NCBI RefSeq assembly: GCF_002995805.1
Contig: NZ_PVXL01000021.1
Coordinates: forward strand, 114,243 to 178,242
Reading direction: 5' to 3'
Length of the DNA: 64,000 bases
From: Neomoorella stamsii
Lineage (GTDB): Bacteria > Bacillota > DSM-521 > Neomoorellales > Neomoorellaceae
A program made the position numbers and the translations under genes. The notes under the pieces were generated by a model, which made no database searches, was not told the DNA's origin, and was given only the letters and a program-made list of their open reading frames with translations. Of the stretch, positions 34,809 to 43,847 are shown piece by piece. Positions within the stretch are counted from its first letter, which is position 1; each line of letters opens with the position of its first letter.

Positions 34809-36281
34809 ATGTGGCAAAATCTCCTTATGGGTATAAGCCTTGTTTTTCAACCGACTAATTTTTTAGCTATCCTGGCAGGAACCATTGTCGGCTACTTTGT
34901 CGGTGCTATGCCGGGTCTGACTCCCACTATCGGTATTGCTCTTTTAATCCCTTTTACTTTTGGGATGGACCCGACTGCCAGCCTGGTAATGCTAGTAGCC
35001 CTCTACATGGCTGCGGAGTATGGTGGCGGGATAACGGCTATTCTTATCAATACCCCGGGGACGGCAGCAGCTGCTGCTACAGCTATCGAGGGTTATCAGC
35101 TTACTAAACAAGGTAAGGCTGGTAAAGCCTTAGGAATGTCGATAATAGCCTCAGCTTTTGCCGTTTTGGTTGGCACCATTCTTATGATTTTTACTAGCAT
35201 TCCATTAGCTAATTTTGCTTTAGACTTTGGGGGGCCAGAATATTTTGCCCTCGCTGTTTTAGGCTTAACAATGGTTGCTGGATTGTCAGGAGATTCCTGG
35301 CTTAAAGGCTTTCTGATGGCTGCTTTCGGGCTCTTAATTACCACCATAGGCATTGATACTTTTACTGCCACCAAACGTTACGTATTTATGCCAGATTTAA
35401 TGGAAGGTATTCCCTTTGTACCCAGCCTCTTAGGCCTGTTTGCTATTTCGGAAGTTTTTATCATGTTCGAGGAAACCAAATTGGGTCAAGGAATTGTAGA
35501 AAAATTTACTGGTGGACTGCCAACGTGGCAAGAGATTAAAGCTTCTTTTATGGCTATGCTCAGAGGAACAATTATTGGTTATATAATGGGTGTTATACCT
35601 GGTGCGGGGGCGACTATTGCTTCGTTTATCGCTTATAATGAAGAAAAAAGAGTTTCCAAACATCCGGAAAAATATGGTACAGGGGTAATTGAAGCTGTGG
35701 CCAGTGTTGAAGCGGCCAACAATTCTGCAGTTAATGGTGCCTTGGTGCCTTTATTAACATTGGGTATACCGGGTTCGGCCAGTGCGGCTATTCTCATCGG
35801 GGCGCTGATGATCCATGGGCTGCAACCAGGTCCTTTGCTTTTTACCAGAAACCCTGAAATTCCCTATAGCATCTTTGCCTCTCTGCTAGTGGGTACACCC
35901 ATTATGCTGGCAATTGGTCTTTTAGGCGTTAACATGTGGGGTAAAGTAACTTTAGTACCCCGGAGTATAATGGCGGCAGTAATTTTAGGTATTTGTGTGG
36001 TGGGTGCTTATACTTTTGGGAATAGCATGTTTCCGGTGTGGATAGCTTTGATTTTTGGTGTTATCGGTTATATTTTACGTAAATTTGGTTTTCCTACCGC
36101 ACCGATTGTTCTGGCAATGGTTTTAGGATTTATGGCGGAGACTAATTTCCGCCGGGCATTAGTTATGGGCAAGGGGAGTTATGCTATCTTTTTCACCCGG
36201 CCCCTAAGCCTGGCAATATTGATAATTGCAGCTCTATCATTTAGCGCTCCTTTTATTCGTAAATGGTTAATGCAACGTTGA
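34809..36281 (+). CDS. tctA: Tripartite tricarboxylate transporter, large membrane subunit TctA (system 2)
   Basis: 490 residues, about 12 membrane segments. TctA signatures GAMPGLTPTIGIALLIPFTF, NTPGTAAAAATAIEGYQL and the second-half GVIPGAGATIASFIAYNEE are intact. Works with TctB just upstream and presumably the TctC at 31561. AAAAGGAGG before ATG 34809. Confidence 0.93.
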   Translation: MWQNLLMGISLVFQPTNFLAILAGTIVGYFVGAMPGLTPTIGIALLIPFTFGMDPTASLVMLVALYMAAEYGGGITAILINTPGTAAAAATAIEGYQLTKQGKAGKALGMSIIASAFAVLVGTILMIFTSIPLANFALDFGGPEYFALAVLGLTMVAGLSGDSWLKGFLMAAFGLLITTIGIDTFTATKRYVFMPDLMEGIPFVPSLLGLFAISEVFIMFEETKLGQGIVEKFTGGLPTWQEIKASFMAMLRGTIIGYIMGVIPGAGATIASFIAYNEEKRVSKHPEKYGTGVIEAVASVEAANNSAVNGALVPLLTLGIPGSASAAILIGALMIHGLQPGPLLFTRNPEIPYSIFASLLVGTPIMLAIGLLGVNMWGKVTLVPRSIMAAVILGICVVGAYTFGNSMFPVWIALIFGVIGYILRKFGFPTAPIVLAMVLGFMAETNFRRALVMGKGSYAIFFTRPLSLAILIIAALSFSAPFIRKWLMQR

Positions 36282-36480
36282 AGCTGGCCACACCTATGAA
36301 AGCGTGGAGGCGTGCTTCAGAGAGTTCGCCCGGGTCGTTACCCTGGCAGACCAATGTAAGCATAATGACCTGAGTCTTAACTGGTCTTGTAATGGAGAGC
36401 CAGGTGCGGTAAAAATCGCAAGCCCGGTCGGGAAGGGGCATGGGAAAAACTGGCTTTAGCCAGGCGTCCCATGCCTACTT
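36282..36480 (+). other. Structured non-coding stretch, possibly a group II intron remnant
   Basis: More GC-rich than its surroundings. It contains GGAGAGCCAGGTGCGG, then AAAAATCGCAAGCCCGGT (36394-36428 region), which resembles the conserved GAGCC...GCG-GAAA-CGC...CGGT hairpin of bacterial group II introns. Then GGCATGGG pairs with CCCATGCC around an inner CTGGCT/AGCCAG stem (36438-36475). No reverse transcriptase or domain V was found, so this is a scrap at most. Confidence 0.35.
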
Positions 36481-36540
36481 CACCATGTACAAGTGCCTGC
36501 TAATGTATCAAATAGCAGTTGTTGAGGAAGGAGTGCCTGA

Positions 36541-37761
36541 ATGGTATCTTTAATCGTCTTAGTTGTTAGCCTGGCAGTAACTATCTACCTCGTTCAAAAA
36601 GGGCACCAACTCTATTGGGGATTGTTAGCAGGGTCGGTTTTTTTAAGTATAACAAAGGGTAACAATTTAAAAGCAACAGCTCAAGTATTCTGGCAAGGCT
36701 TATCCTCTAACAAGGCGATTGAACTTATCGCTGCTGTAACTATTATTACCATTCTCACCTCGGTTCTGACCAAATGCAACCTGCTGGAGGGCATGGTAAA
36801 GAGTTTATCTAATTTTTTAAATAACCCCAAATTAACTATTATGGGGATACCCGCTCTAGTGGGCGGCATTCCTGTAACAGGGGGGGCGATTATTTCGGCT
36901 CCTTTAGTAGACCAACTTGGTTCCCAACTAGCCCTGAGCAACGCCCGTCTGGCAGCTATTAACGTTATCTTTCGGCACGTGTTTATCTTTGTAACTCCTT
37001 TTCGCACCCATTACATTTTAGCCGCCAGCCTTTCTGCTATACCAATATTTACTATGGTTAAGACCCTGGCCCCATTAACGGTTTTAGGGCTGATTAGCGG
37101 TTACTGGGTTTTATTACGCAAGGTCCAGGCAAACAAGCAAGACAACCTAAATCTCCGTTGTCGTTTAGCTGCGGGATTTAATTTTTTACTTTTAGCCTCA
37201 CCCTTAAGCCTCATCTTTATTGGGATAATTATTGGCCTGAGGTTAGATTTGGCGTTAAGCTTGGGTTTGATGTTAGCCCTTTTGTTAGCGGTTGGCAACC
37301 CTAATTTAAATTTTAACACCATAATTAAAGGAATAAACTATCAGCTGATTATAACGATAGCCTCAATAGCTGTCTTTATAACGGTGGTTGACGACCTTGA
37401 AGTGTTACCTAAATTACTAAATGAGATTATTACGTATGGTATCTCCCTAAAGTTATTAGTCTTTGTGGTCCCCTTGATCATCGGCTATATAACGGCGGAT
37501 ATTACCGCCTGCATAGCCCTTGTTTTACCCTTAATGTCGCCCCTTTTACCCCTTGATGAAACGAGGCTTTATTACGTGACAACCATGTATGCCGCCAGCT
37601 TTATTGCCTATATAATCTCACCTTTACACTTATGCCAAGTGCTTACTATTGATTATTTTAAAATAAATCTTATGCAAATATACCGGGAATACTGGTCTAT
37701 TATTCTGATCCTTTTCATTGGTATCCTCGTACTTTTTTTCTTAAACATCCGAGTTGTATAG
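36541..37761 (+). CDS. DUF401-type membrane permease
   Basis: 406 residues, about ten membrane segments, pattern of the DUF401 family (PF04165), related to gluconate/organic-acid permeases. Seen: PALVGGIPVTGGAIISAPLV and a mirrored late segment with TADITACIALVLPLMSPLLP. Function unknown; as last gene of the organic-acid island an organic-anion carrier is plausible. AAGGAG before ATG 36541. Composition is AT-rich like the rest of the island, which ends shortly after its stop. Confidence 0.75.
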   Translation: MVSLIVLVVSLAVTIYLVQKGHQLYWGLLAGSVFLSITKGNNLKATAQVFWQGLSSNKAIELIAAVTIITILTSVLTKCNLLEGMVKSLSNFLNNPKLTIMGIPALVGGIPVTGGAIISAPLVDQLGSQLALSNARLAAINVIFRHVFIFVTPFRTHYILAASLSAIPIFTMVKTLAPLTVLGLISGYWVLLRKVQANKQDNLNLRCRLAAGFNFLLLASPLSLIFIGIIIGLRLDLALSLGLMLALLLAVGNPNLNFNTIIKGINYQLIITIASIAVFITVVDDLEVLPKLLNEIITYGISLKLLVFVVPLIIGYITADITACIALVLPLMSPLLPLDETRLYYVTTMYAASFIAYIISPLHLCQVLTIDYFKINLMQIYREYWSIILILFIGILVLFFLNIRVV

Positions 37762-37851
37762 ACTCAGTTTTATTCTGATACAATCCCATCCCTAGCGTGC
37801 AAGTTCAACTCTACCGGGACAAGTTCGCATACAACGGCAGATAACGAATTA

Positions 37852-38220
37852 TTAGGGATTGCTGCGGCGCCGGATTTCTACGGCGGCGTAATTGAAGGTC
37901 CCGGGCAGGGGTGCCCGGGGCTTTTTTACCCGCACCAGCACTTCCTCCACCGGGAAGCTGGTGAGTATCTTTTGAGCTACAGCCTCTGCCAGGGCTTCCA
38001 GGAGTTTAAAGCGCTGCCCGGTGACGGTTTCCCGGATCAGGCGATAAACCGCATCGTAATTAACCGTGGCCTGCAGGTCATCAGCCTGCCCGGCCGGGGC
38101 GAGGTCCAGGTAGAGCTCGGCATCGACGATGAAGGGCTGGCCGAGCTCTTCCTCGGCAGGGTGGCAGCCGTGGAAGGCATAGAATTCCAGCCCGTCCAGG
38201 ATTATTTTATCCTTACTCAT
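37852..38220 (-). CDS. folB: Dihydroneopterin aldolase
   Basis: 122 residues, cleaves dihydroneopterin to 6-hydroxymethyl-dihydropterin and glycolaldehyde in folate synthesis. Seen: LEFYAFHGCHPAEEELGQPF with the conserved FHGxxxxE, and the catalytic lysine region VRVKKPRAPLPG. The start is ATG 38220 with GGAGGAC before it; the frame is open further upstream into folE. Lies 32 bases after folE on the same strand. Confidence 0.94.
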   Translation of the reverse strand: MSKDKIILDGLEFYAFHGCHPAEEELGQPFIVDAELYLDLAPAGQADDLQATVNYDAVYRLIRETVTGQRFKLLEALAEAVAQKILTSFPVEEVLVRVKKPRAPLPGTFNYAAVEIRRRSNP

Positions 38221-38252
38221 AACGTCCTCCCTGATGGCAAGTTTTTCACCAC

Positions 38253-38810
38253 TTATTTGCCCCGGATCAGTGCCATGGCTTCCGCCCGGGCGGCCTGGTC
38301 GCGGCGGAAAAGGCCGCGGACGGCGGAGGTGATGGTTAGATGGCCTGGCTTTTTGACCCCGCGCATGCTCATGCATAAATGCTCGGCTTCAATGACGACT
38401 ACCACGCCGTAAGGGTCCAGCTTCTCCATGATAATATCGGCGATTTGCGATGTTAAACGTTCCTGGACCTGGGGCCGCCGGGCGGCGATATCCACTACCC
38501 GTGCCAGCTTGCTCAGGCCCGTGATTTTACCCCGCGGTATATAGGCCACATGGGCTTTCCCCAGGAAGGGGAGAAAATGGTGTTCGCAGACGGAATAGAG
38601 GGGAATATCCTTGACCAGTACCATTTCTTCGTGGTGCTCATCAAAGACGACCGTCAATTCTTCACCCGGGTCGCGGTCGATACCGGCGAAGATCTCGGCA
38701 TACATATCGGCAATACGGCGCGGCGTTTCCCTCAAACCCTCCCGCTCCGGGTCTTCGCCTACAGCCTCAATAAGCATCCTTACCGCCTGGCGGATTTTTT
38801 CTTTATCCAT
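38253..38810 (-). CDS. folE: GTP cyclohydrolase I
   Basis: 185 residues, converts GTP to dihydroneopterin triphosphate, the entry to folate. The zinc ligands are in [20 protein letters not shown] and the late [24 protein letters not shown] is also conserved. Forms an operon with folB. A decayed partial copy of this gene lies at 14290-14375 on the far side of the AT-rich island. Confidence 0.97.
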   Translation of the reverse strand: MDKEKIRQAVRMLIEAVGEDPEREGLRETPRRIADMYAEIFAGIDRDPGEELTVVFDEHHEEMVLVKDIPLYSVCEHHFLPFLGKAHVAYIPRGKITGLSKLARVVDIAARRPQVQERLTSQIADIIMEKLDPYGVVVVIEAEHLCMSMRGVKKPGHLTITSAVRGLFRRDQAARAEAMALIRGK

Positions 38811-38947
38811 GATCTTTCCTCCCCGGCGATTTACCGCTGTTTTTTGTCATTAAAACATATATCTTACGGCCAGTCAATTGTACTTAGAAGGAAAATGGCT
38901 TTCAAAAGCGAAATATGTTTCATCCAGGAGAATGCGGGGGTGGAAAT

Positions 38948-39682
38948 ATGACCATCGCGGCTACCTATGCCGAACAATTGCGTTTTTTGGGTATTGGCGA
39001 GGCGGAACTAGCCCTGATGCACGCGGAAAGAGATATCTTTATGAAAGAAGCCGATACTGTAGTTAAAAACTTTTATGACCAGCTTGTCCAGTATCCTTAC
39101 CTTGATGCTATGATAAAAAACCACAGCACGATAGAGCGACTCTCCCAGACGCAGAAGGCCTATTTTATCAGCCTTACCTCCCCGGCCATAGATGAAGAAT
39201 ATATATCCTGGCGCCTGCGCATTGGCAAGAAGCACCAGGAAATCGGCCTCTATCCCAAGTGGTACCTGGGGTCCTATCGCCTTTACTTCAGTGAGCTTCA
39301 CCGCATTATCTGGCACTACCATGGTGATGATCCTGATTTGGCCCTGCGCTTGCTGGAGGCTTTTACCAAAAGGCTTGTCTTTGACATGCAGCTGGCCATT
39401 GAAAGCTATATTATTGACCAGCTCCAGCACCTGACCCGTTTCCATGATGAAATCGCTGCCGTAGCCAGGATTATCGGCGATATTGCCGAGCAGACGAAGA
39501 TTCTATCCCTTAATGCTTCCATAGAAGCGGCCCGGGCCGGGGAGCACGGCCGCACCTTCTCGGTGGTGGCCCAGGCGGTACGGGACCTGGCGGCCCGGAC
39601 TTCCCAGTCGGCTAAAGATATCACCCAGAAGGTCCAGGAGAACCACCGGGTCCTGGCCAGAATGCAGCAAACGGGGAAGTGA
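38948..39682 (+). CDS. Compact globin-coupled sensor (protoglobin plus short MCP signalling tip)
   Basis: 244 residues. Residues ~5-165 form a sensor globin of HemAT/protoglobin type; the heme-binding histidine sits in [17 protein letters not shown]. The rest is the hairpin tip of a methyl-accepting chemotaxis domain ([20 protein letters not shown], then [18 protein letters not shown]). There is no membrane segment, no HAMP and almost no methylation helix, and the protein ends soon after the tip. Likely a soluble oxygen or gas sensor that docks to CheA/CheW. ATG 38948 follows GGGGGTGG. Confidence 0.88.
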   Translation: MTIAATYAEQLRFLGIGEAELALMHAERDIFMKEADTVVKNFYDQLVQYPYLDAMIKNHSTIERLSQTQKAYFISLTSPAIDEEYISWRLRIGKKHQEIGLYPKWYLGSYRLYFSELHRIIWHYHGDDPDLALRLLEAFTKRLVFDMQLAIESYIIDQLQHLTRFHDEIAAVARIIGDIAEQTKILSLNASIEAARAGEHGRTFSVVAQAVRDLAARTSQSAKDITQKVQENHRVLARMQQTGK

Positions 39683-39691
39683 TCAAGAACA

Positions 39692-41128
39692 TTGGCCCAT
39701 GAGGATTTACAGGCTTACCTAGCCTACCTGGAACAAAAGGGGATGCTCCACCGGGTGAAGGTAGAAGTCGACCCGGTCCTGGAAATTGCTGCCGTAGCCG
39801 ATCGGGTGGTGAAAAAAGGGGGGCCGGCCCTCCTCTTTGAACGGGTTAAGGGTTCCCCTTTGCCTGTAGCCACCAATCTTTTCGGTAGTGTGGAGCTGGT
39901 GAAAGCGGCCCTGCAGATTGCCGACCTTGAGGAACCGGCCGGTAGGTTAAGGGCTTTACTTGATTTACCTGCGACGGCCGGCGGCTGGCTGGAAAAACTA
40001 AAACACCTGCCGCGCCTGGCCGAGCTGGGCCGTTTTCTTCCGCGCCGGGTCAAAACCGCCCCCTGCCAGGAGGTGCGGGTTGACCCTCCTTCCCTGGCGG
40101 AACTGCCGGTACTGCAGCTCTGGCCGGAAGACGGCGGTCGCTTTATTACCCTGCCCCTGGTTTTCACCCACGACCCGGTTACCGGCCGCCGCAACGTAGG
40201 CATGTACCGCATGCAGGTATTTGATGACCGCACCACCGGCATGCACTGGCAGATCCACAAGGACGGGGCGGAACACCTGCGCAAGAGTGGTGACCGCCTG
40301 GAAGTAGCCGTAGCCCTGGGGGCCGACCCGGCCGTGATTTATGCCGCTACTGCCCCCCTGCCCCCGGGATTTGATGAAATGCTTTTCGCCGGGTTCTTAC
40401 GCCGGGAACCGGTGGAGATGGTCCCGGCCTTAACGGTGAATGTCGAAGTGCCGGCCCGGGCGGAAATCATCCTGGAAGGTTATGTGGACGTCCGCGAAAG
40501 GCGCCTGGAAGGCCCCTTCGGCGACCATACGGGTTACTACTCGCCGGCCGACTATTACCCGGTTTTTCACCTGACTTGTCTGACCAGGCGGCGCCAGGCC
40601 GTTTACCCGGCCACGGTGGTGGGGCCGCCGCCCATGGAAGATGTCTATTTAGGCAAGGTAACGGAACGGCTCTTTTTGCCCCTGATCCAGCTCCATCTGC
40701 CGGAGGTTGTGGACATTAACTTTCCAGCCGAGGGGGTATTCCACAACTGCGTTATTGTCTCCATCCGCAAGAGCTATCCCGGCCAGGCGCGCAAGGTCAT
40801 GCACGCCCTCTGGGGCATGGGGCAGATGATGTTTACCAGGTTGATCATCGTCGTTGACGACGACGTAAATGTGCATGATCCTGGTGAAGTGCGCTGGCGG
40901 GTCCTGGGTAACATCGAGCCCCGGCGGGATGTGGTAATCGTGGACGGGCCGGTGGACGCCCTCGATCATGCCTCGGCCTATACGGGTTACGGCAGCAAGA
41001 TGGGCCTGGACGCCACCCGGAAACTACCGGAGGAAGGGTACCCGCGGCCTTGGCCCCGGGAAGCGCGCATGAGCCAGGAGATTTTAGAACTCATCGACAG
41101 GAAGTGGCATGAATATGGCCTGCCGTAA
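39692..41128 (+). CDS. UbiD-family decarboxylase (menaquinone-type)
   Basis: 478 residues of the UbiD family, which use prenylated FMN for non-oxidative decarboxylation of aromatic or unsaturated acids. Seen: FGDHTGYYSPADYYPVFHLT and the long conserved AHVYP-like C-terminal half (SAYTGYGSKMGLDATRKL). TTG start 39692, nine bases after the sensor gene. The ubiA gene overlaps its end by 20 bases, so both likely act in quinone synthesis (as proposed for MqnL with MqnP in the futalosine pathway). Confidence 0.9.
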   Translation: MAHEDLQAYLAYLEQKGMLHRVKVEVDPVLEIAAVADRVVKKGGPALLFERVKGSPLPVATNLFGSVELVKAALQIADLEEPAGRLRALLDLPATAGGWLEKLKHLPRLAELGRFLPRRVKTAPCQEVRVDPPSLAELPVLQLWPEDGGRFITLPLVFTHDPVTGRRNVGMYRMQVFDDRTTGMHWQIHKDGAEHLRKSGDRLEVAVALGADPAVIYAATAPLPPGFDEMLFAGFLRREPVEMVPALTVNVEVPARAEIILEGYVDVRERRLEGPFGDHTGYYSPADYYPVFHLTCLTRRRQAVYPATVVGPPPMEDVYLGKVTERLFLPLIQLHLPEVVDINFPAEGVFHNCVIVSIRKSYPGQARKVMHALWGMGQMMFTRLIIVVDDDVNVHDPGEVRWRVLGNIEPRRDVVIVDGPVDALDHASAYTGYGSKMGLDATRKLPEEGYPRPWPREARMSQEILELIDRKWHEYGLP

Positions 41129-41972
41129 GTTAAAGATCTTCCTGGAAATGATCAAGTTTGAGCATACTATTTTTGCCCTGCCCTTTGCTTACCTGGGGGC
41201 TTTCCTGGCGGCCGGCGGCAGGCCGGCCCTGGCCCAGCTCGGCTGGATCACCCTGGCCATGATCGGGGCGCGGACGGCAGCCATGTCGTTAAACCGCCTC
41301 ATTGACCGCCATATTGATGCCTTGAACCCGCGCACGGCCGGCCGGGCCCTGCCCCGGGGACTTTTGTCCGTGGCCGAAGTGTGGCTGTATACGCTTCTTT
41401 CCTTTGGCCTTTTATTGTATGCCGCCCTGCAGCTCAACCGGCTCTGCGTGCAGCTGTTGCCCATTGCCGTTTTTGTCCTGGTGATCTATTCCTATACCAA
41501 ACGCTGGACCTGGGCCTGCCATCTGGTCCTGGGGCTGGCCGATGCCCTGGCCCCAGTGGGAGCGTGGGTGGCCGTCCGGGCGGCCATTGACCTGCCGGCC
41601 ATAGTCTTAGGCCTGGGCATGGGGAGCTGGGTGGCGGGGTTTGATATTATCTACGCCTGCCAGGATTACGATTTTGACCGGCGTTACGGCATTCACTCCA
41701 TACCGGCCCGTTTTGGCAAGGCCAGGGCCCTGATCATAGCCCGCTACCTGCACGCCCTGGCCATCTTGATGCTGGCCCTGGTGGGCTTGCTCCTGCACCT
41801 GGGCTTAATCTATTTCCTGGGGGTATTACTGGCGGCCGTAATCTTAATCTATGAGCACCGTTTAGTTTCCCCGGAAGACCTCTCACGCTTAAATTTGGCC
41901 TTCTTAAACTTGAATGGCTATTTAAGCGTACTCATGTTTGTTTTTACCTTTCTGGCGTTAACCTGGCGCTGA
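41109..41972 (+). CDS. UbiA-family prenyltransferase (menaquinone-type)
   Basis: 287-residue membrane protein, eight or nine helices. The two Asp-rich prenyl-diphosphate sites are clear: NRLIDRHID (62-70) and YACQDYDFDRRYG. Attaches a polyprenyl chain to an aromatic ring. Overlaps the UbiD gene, and the start may be ATG 41109 or 41115. Likely MqnP or a 4-hydroxybenzoate-type enzyme. Confidence 0.92.
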   Translation: MNMACRKLKIFLEMIKFEHTIFALPFAYLGAFLAAGGRPALAQLGWITLAMIGARTAAMSLNRLIDRHIDALNPRTAGRALPRGLLSVAEVWLYTLLSFGLLLYAALQLNRLCVQLLPIAVFVLVIYSYTKRWTWACHLVLGLADALAPVGAWVAVRAAIDLPAIVLGLGMGSWVAGFDIIYACQDYDFDRRYGIHSIPARFGKARALIIARYLHALAILMLALVGLLLHLGLIYFLGVLLAAVILIYEHRLVSPEDLSRLNLAFLNLNGYLSVLMFVFTFLALTWR

Positions 41973-41999
41973 AAGGAAGCTGGAAAAAGGAGCAAAAAA

Positions 42000-42983
42000 A
42001 TGGGCGGGAAACGATTAATCTTCTTTTTGCTTATCCTGTTCCTGGCTTTGATGGCAGCCGGCTGCAAGGCACCGGCAGGTAAGGGCCAGGGAGAGGAAAG
42101 CCTGAAGCTGGGCCTGATCCCGGTGGAAGACAACTTCCCCTTTTTTGTAGCTGAGCAGGAAGGCCTTTTTGCCAGGGCCGGGCTGGAGGTCGAGTTAGTC
42201 CCCTTCAATAGTGCCCGGGACCGCGACCTGGCCCTGCAGGCTAACAACATCGACGGTGAAGTGGCGGACATTGTGGCCACGGCCCTCCTGCGGAAAGGCG
42301 GGACGCCGGTCAAAATCGTCTCCCTGACCATGGGGGCAACACCGTCCGAAGGGCGCTTTGCCCTGGTCGCCCGGCCTGGTTCCGCTGTCAGCCGCCCGGA
42401 ACAGCTCAAGGGAGCGACCATGGGCATTTCGGAAAATACCATCATTGAATATGTCGCCGACAGGCTCCTGCAGGGCGCGGGGGTAGAACCCGGCAGCGTG
42501 CAGAAGGTGGCCGTGCCCCAGATTCCGGAACGCCTGCAGCTGCTCCTGGGGGGCAGGCTGGAAGCAGCCCTCCTGCCTGATCCCTTTGCCACCCTGGCCG
42601 AGAAAAAGGGCGGCCGGGTCATCCTGGACGATACGAAAATTAACCGGAATTTATCCCAGGTGGTCCTTATCTTCCGGGAAGAAACCATCAAAGAAAAAGC
42701 GACAGCCATCAAGAAGCTGCTGCAGGTTTATGCCGAGGCGGCCGGCCTGGTAAGCAGCCAGCCGGATAAGTACCGGGAGGTGTTTATTACCAGGGCCAGG
42801 ATTCCCGCAGAGCTCAAGGATACGTACCTGGCGCCTAAATTTTCACCGCCCCAGGTACCTGGAAAAACCGAAGTGACCGATGTCCAGGAATGGATGGTGG
42901 CTAAAAAATTATTACCGGCGGCGTACAGCTACGAAGAACTGGTGGACCCCACCTTTGTCCTTGGCGGCAGGGAGAATAAGTGA
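42000..42983 (+). CDS. ABC transporter substrate-binding lipoprotein (NMT1/SsuA type)
   Basis: 327 residues; signal peptide with lipobox AAGC, Cys22. Two-lobed periplasmic-binding fold of the NMT1/SsuA/ThiY group (LKLGLIPVEDNFPFFVAEQE, then LFARAGLEVELVPF). The ligand of such proteins ranges over sulfonates, pyrimidines and nitrate-like anions and cannot be told here. The ATPase gene overlaps its stop by four bases. Confidence 0.88.
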   Translation: MGGKRLIFFLLILFLALMAAGCKAPAGKGQGEESLKLGLIPVEDNFPFFVAEQEGLFARAGLEVELVPFNSARDRDLALQANNIDGEVADIVATALLRKGGTPVKIVSLTMGATPSEGRFALVARPGSAVSRPEQLKGATMGISENTIIEYVADRLLQGAGVEPGSVQKVAVPQIPERLQLLLGGRLEAALLPDPFATLAEKKGGRVILDDTKINRNLSQVVLIFREETIKEKATAIKKLLQVYAEAAGLVSSQPDKYREVFITRARIPAELKDTYLAPKFSPPQVPGKTEVTDVQEWMVAKKLLPAAYSYEELVDPTFVLGGRENK

Positions 42984-43720
42984 TCCGGGTTTTTAACCTT
43001 GATTACACTTATTATACCGGCGGGGGGGCTGTACCGGCGCTGGTGAACATTAACCTCACCGTGCCGGCGGGGCAGACCTGTGTCCTCATAGGCCCTTCAG
43101 GTTGCGGTAAAACAACCCTGCTCTACCTGCTGGCCGGTCTTCTGCAGCCTGCCAGGGGGGAAATATGGATCGGCGGGGAGAGAATAACAAAGCCGCGGCA
43201 GCGGACGGCGATTATTCTCCAGGATTACGGCCTCTTGCCCTGGAAAACGGTGTGGGAAAACGCGGCCCTGGGCCTGGCCCTGCGGAAGTTCACCGCCCGC
43301 CAGCAGCAGGAGCGCCTGCAGCCTTTGCTGGCCGGCCTGGGGCTGGCCGGCCTGGAGAAGCGTTACCCGGCCCAGCTGAGCGGGGGACAGAAACAACGGG
43401 TGGCCATTGCCAGGGCCCTCTCCCTTGAACCGGACGTCCTGTTGATGGATGAGCCCTTTTCGGCCCTGGATGCCCTGACCCGGGAGAGTTTACAGCAGAC
43501 CCTGGTAGAAATACAAAACCAGCGCCGGCTGACTACCGTGCTGGTTACCCATAACATCGAGGAAGCCGTTTTCCTGGGACAGCAAATTATTGTCCTGACA
43601 GGAGCGCCGGGACAGGTAAAGGCGATCCTGGCTAACCCGGGAGCAGGGAGCGGGGACTACCGCTTTACCAGCAAGTTCCATCACCTCTGCTCCCGGGTGC
43701 GCCAGCTCCTGCAAGAGTAA
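42980..43720 (+). CDS. ABC transporter ATP-binding protein (SsuB/TauB type)
   Basis: 246 residues. Walker A GPSGCGKTT (37-45), Q-loop LQDYGLLPW, signature LSGGQKQRVAIARAL, Walker B VLLMDEPFSALD and the H-loop THNIEEA are complete. GTG start 42980 overlaps the binding-protein stop. Powers the importer with the permease at 43848. Confidence 0.93.
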   Translation: MIRVFNLDYTYYTGGGAVPALVNINLTVPAGQTCVLIGPSGCGKTTLLYLLAGLLQPARGEIWIGGERITKPRQRTAIILQDYGLLPWKTVWENAALGLALRKFTARQQQERLQPLLAGLGLAGLEKRYPAQLSGGQKQRVAIARALSLEPDVLLMDEPFSALDALTRESLQQTLVEIQNQRRLTTVLVTHNIEEAVFLGQQIIVLTGAPGQVKAILANPGAGSGDYRFTSKFHHLCSRVRQLLQE

Positions 43721-43727
43721 GCATCTC

Positions 43728-43800
43728 GCAGTGCCCCGCCCTCGCTTCGGCTTTGCCAAGGCCGCTTCGCCGCTCGGTAGAAGCTCGCTCCAAACAAAAG
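43728..43800. repeat. GC-rich palindrome-like repeat between ATPase and permease genes
   Basis: This 73-base block (CCTCGCTTCGGC...GCCGCTTCGCCGCTCGG) resembles, in inverse orientation, the block at 50868-50930 (CGAGCGATTTGG...GCGAAGCCGAGG). The frame through it is open, giving the permease a false N-terminal extension. Looks like a dispersed genomic repeat. Confidence 0.4.
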
Positions 43801-43847
43801 CCATCCTTTTAGTGCAGCAATCTTTTACGGAGGTGCGCCCAGCTGCC

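Noticed and set aside
43731..43847. N-terminal extension of the ABC permease
   Set aside because: Encoded by a repeat-like GC-rich block and contains no membrane or family features.
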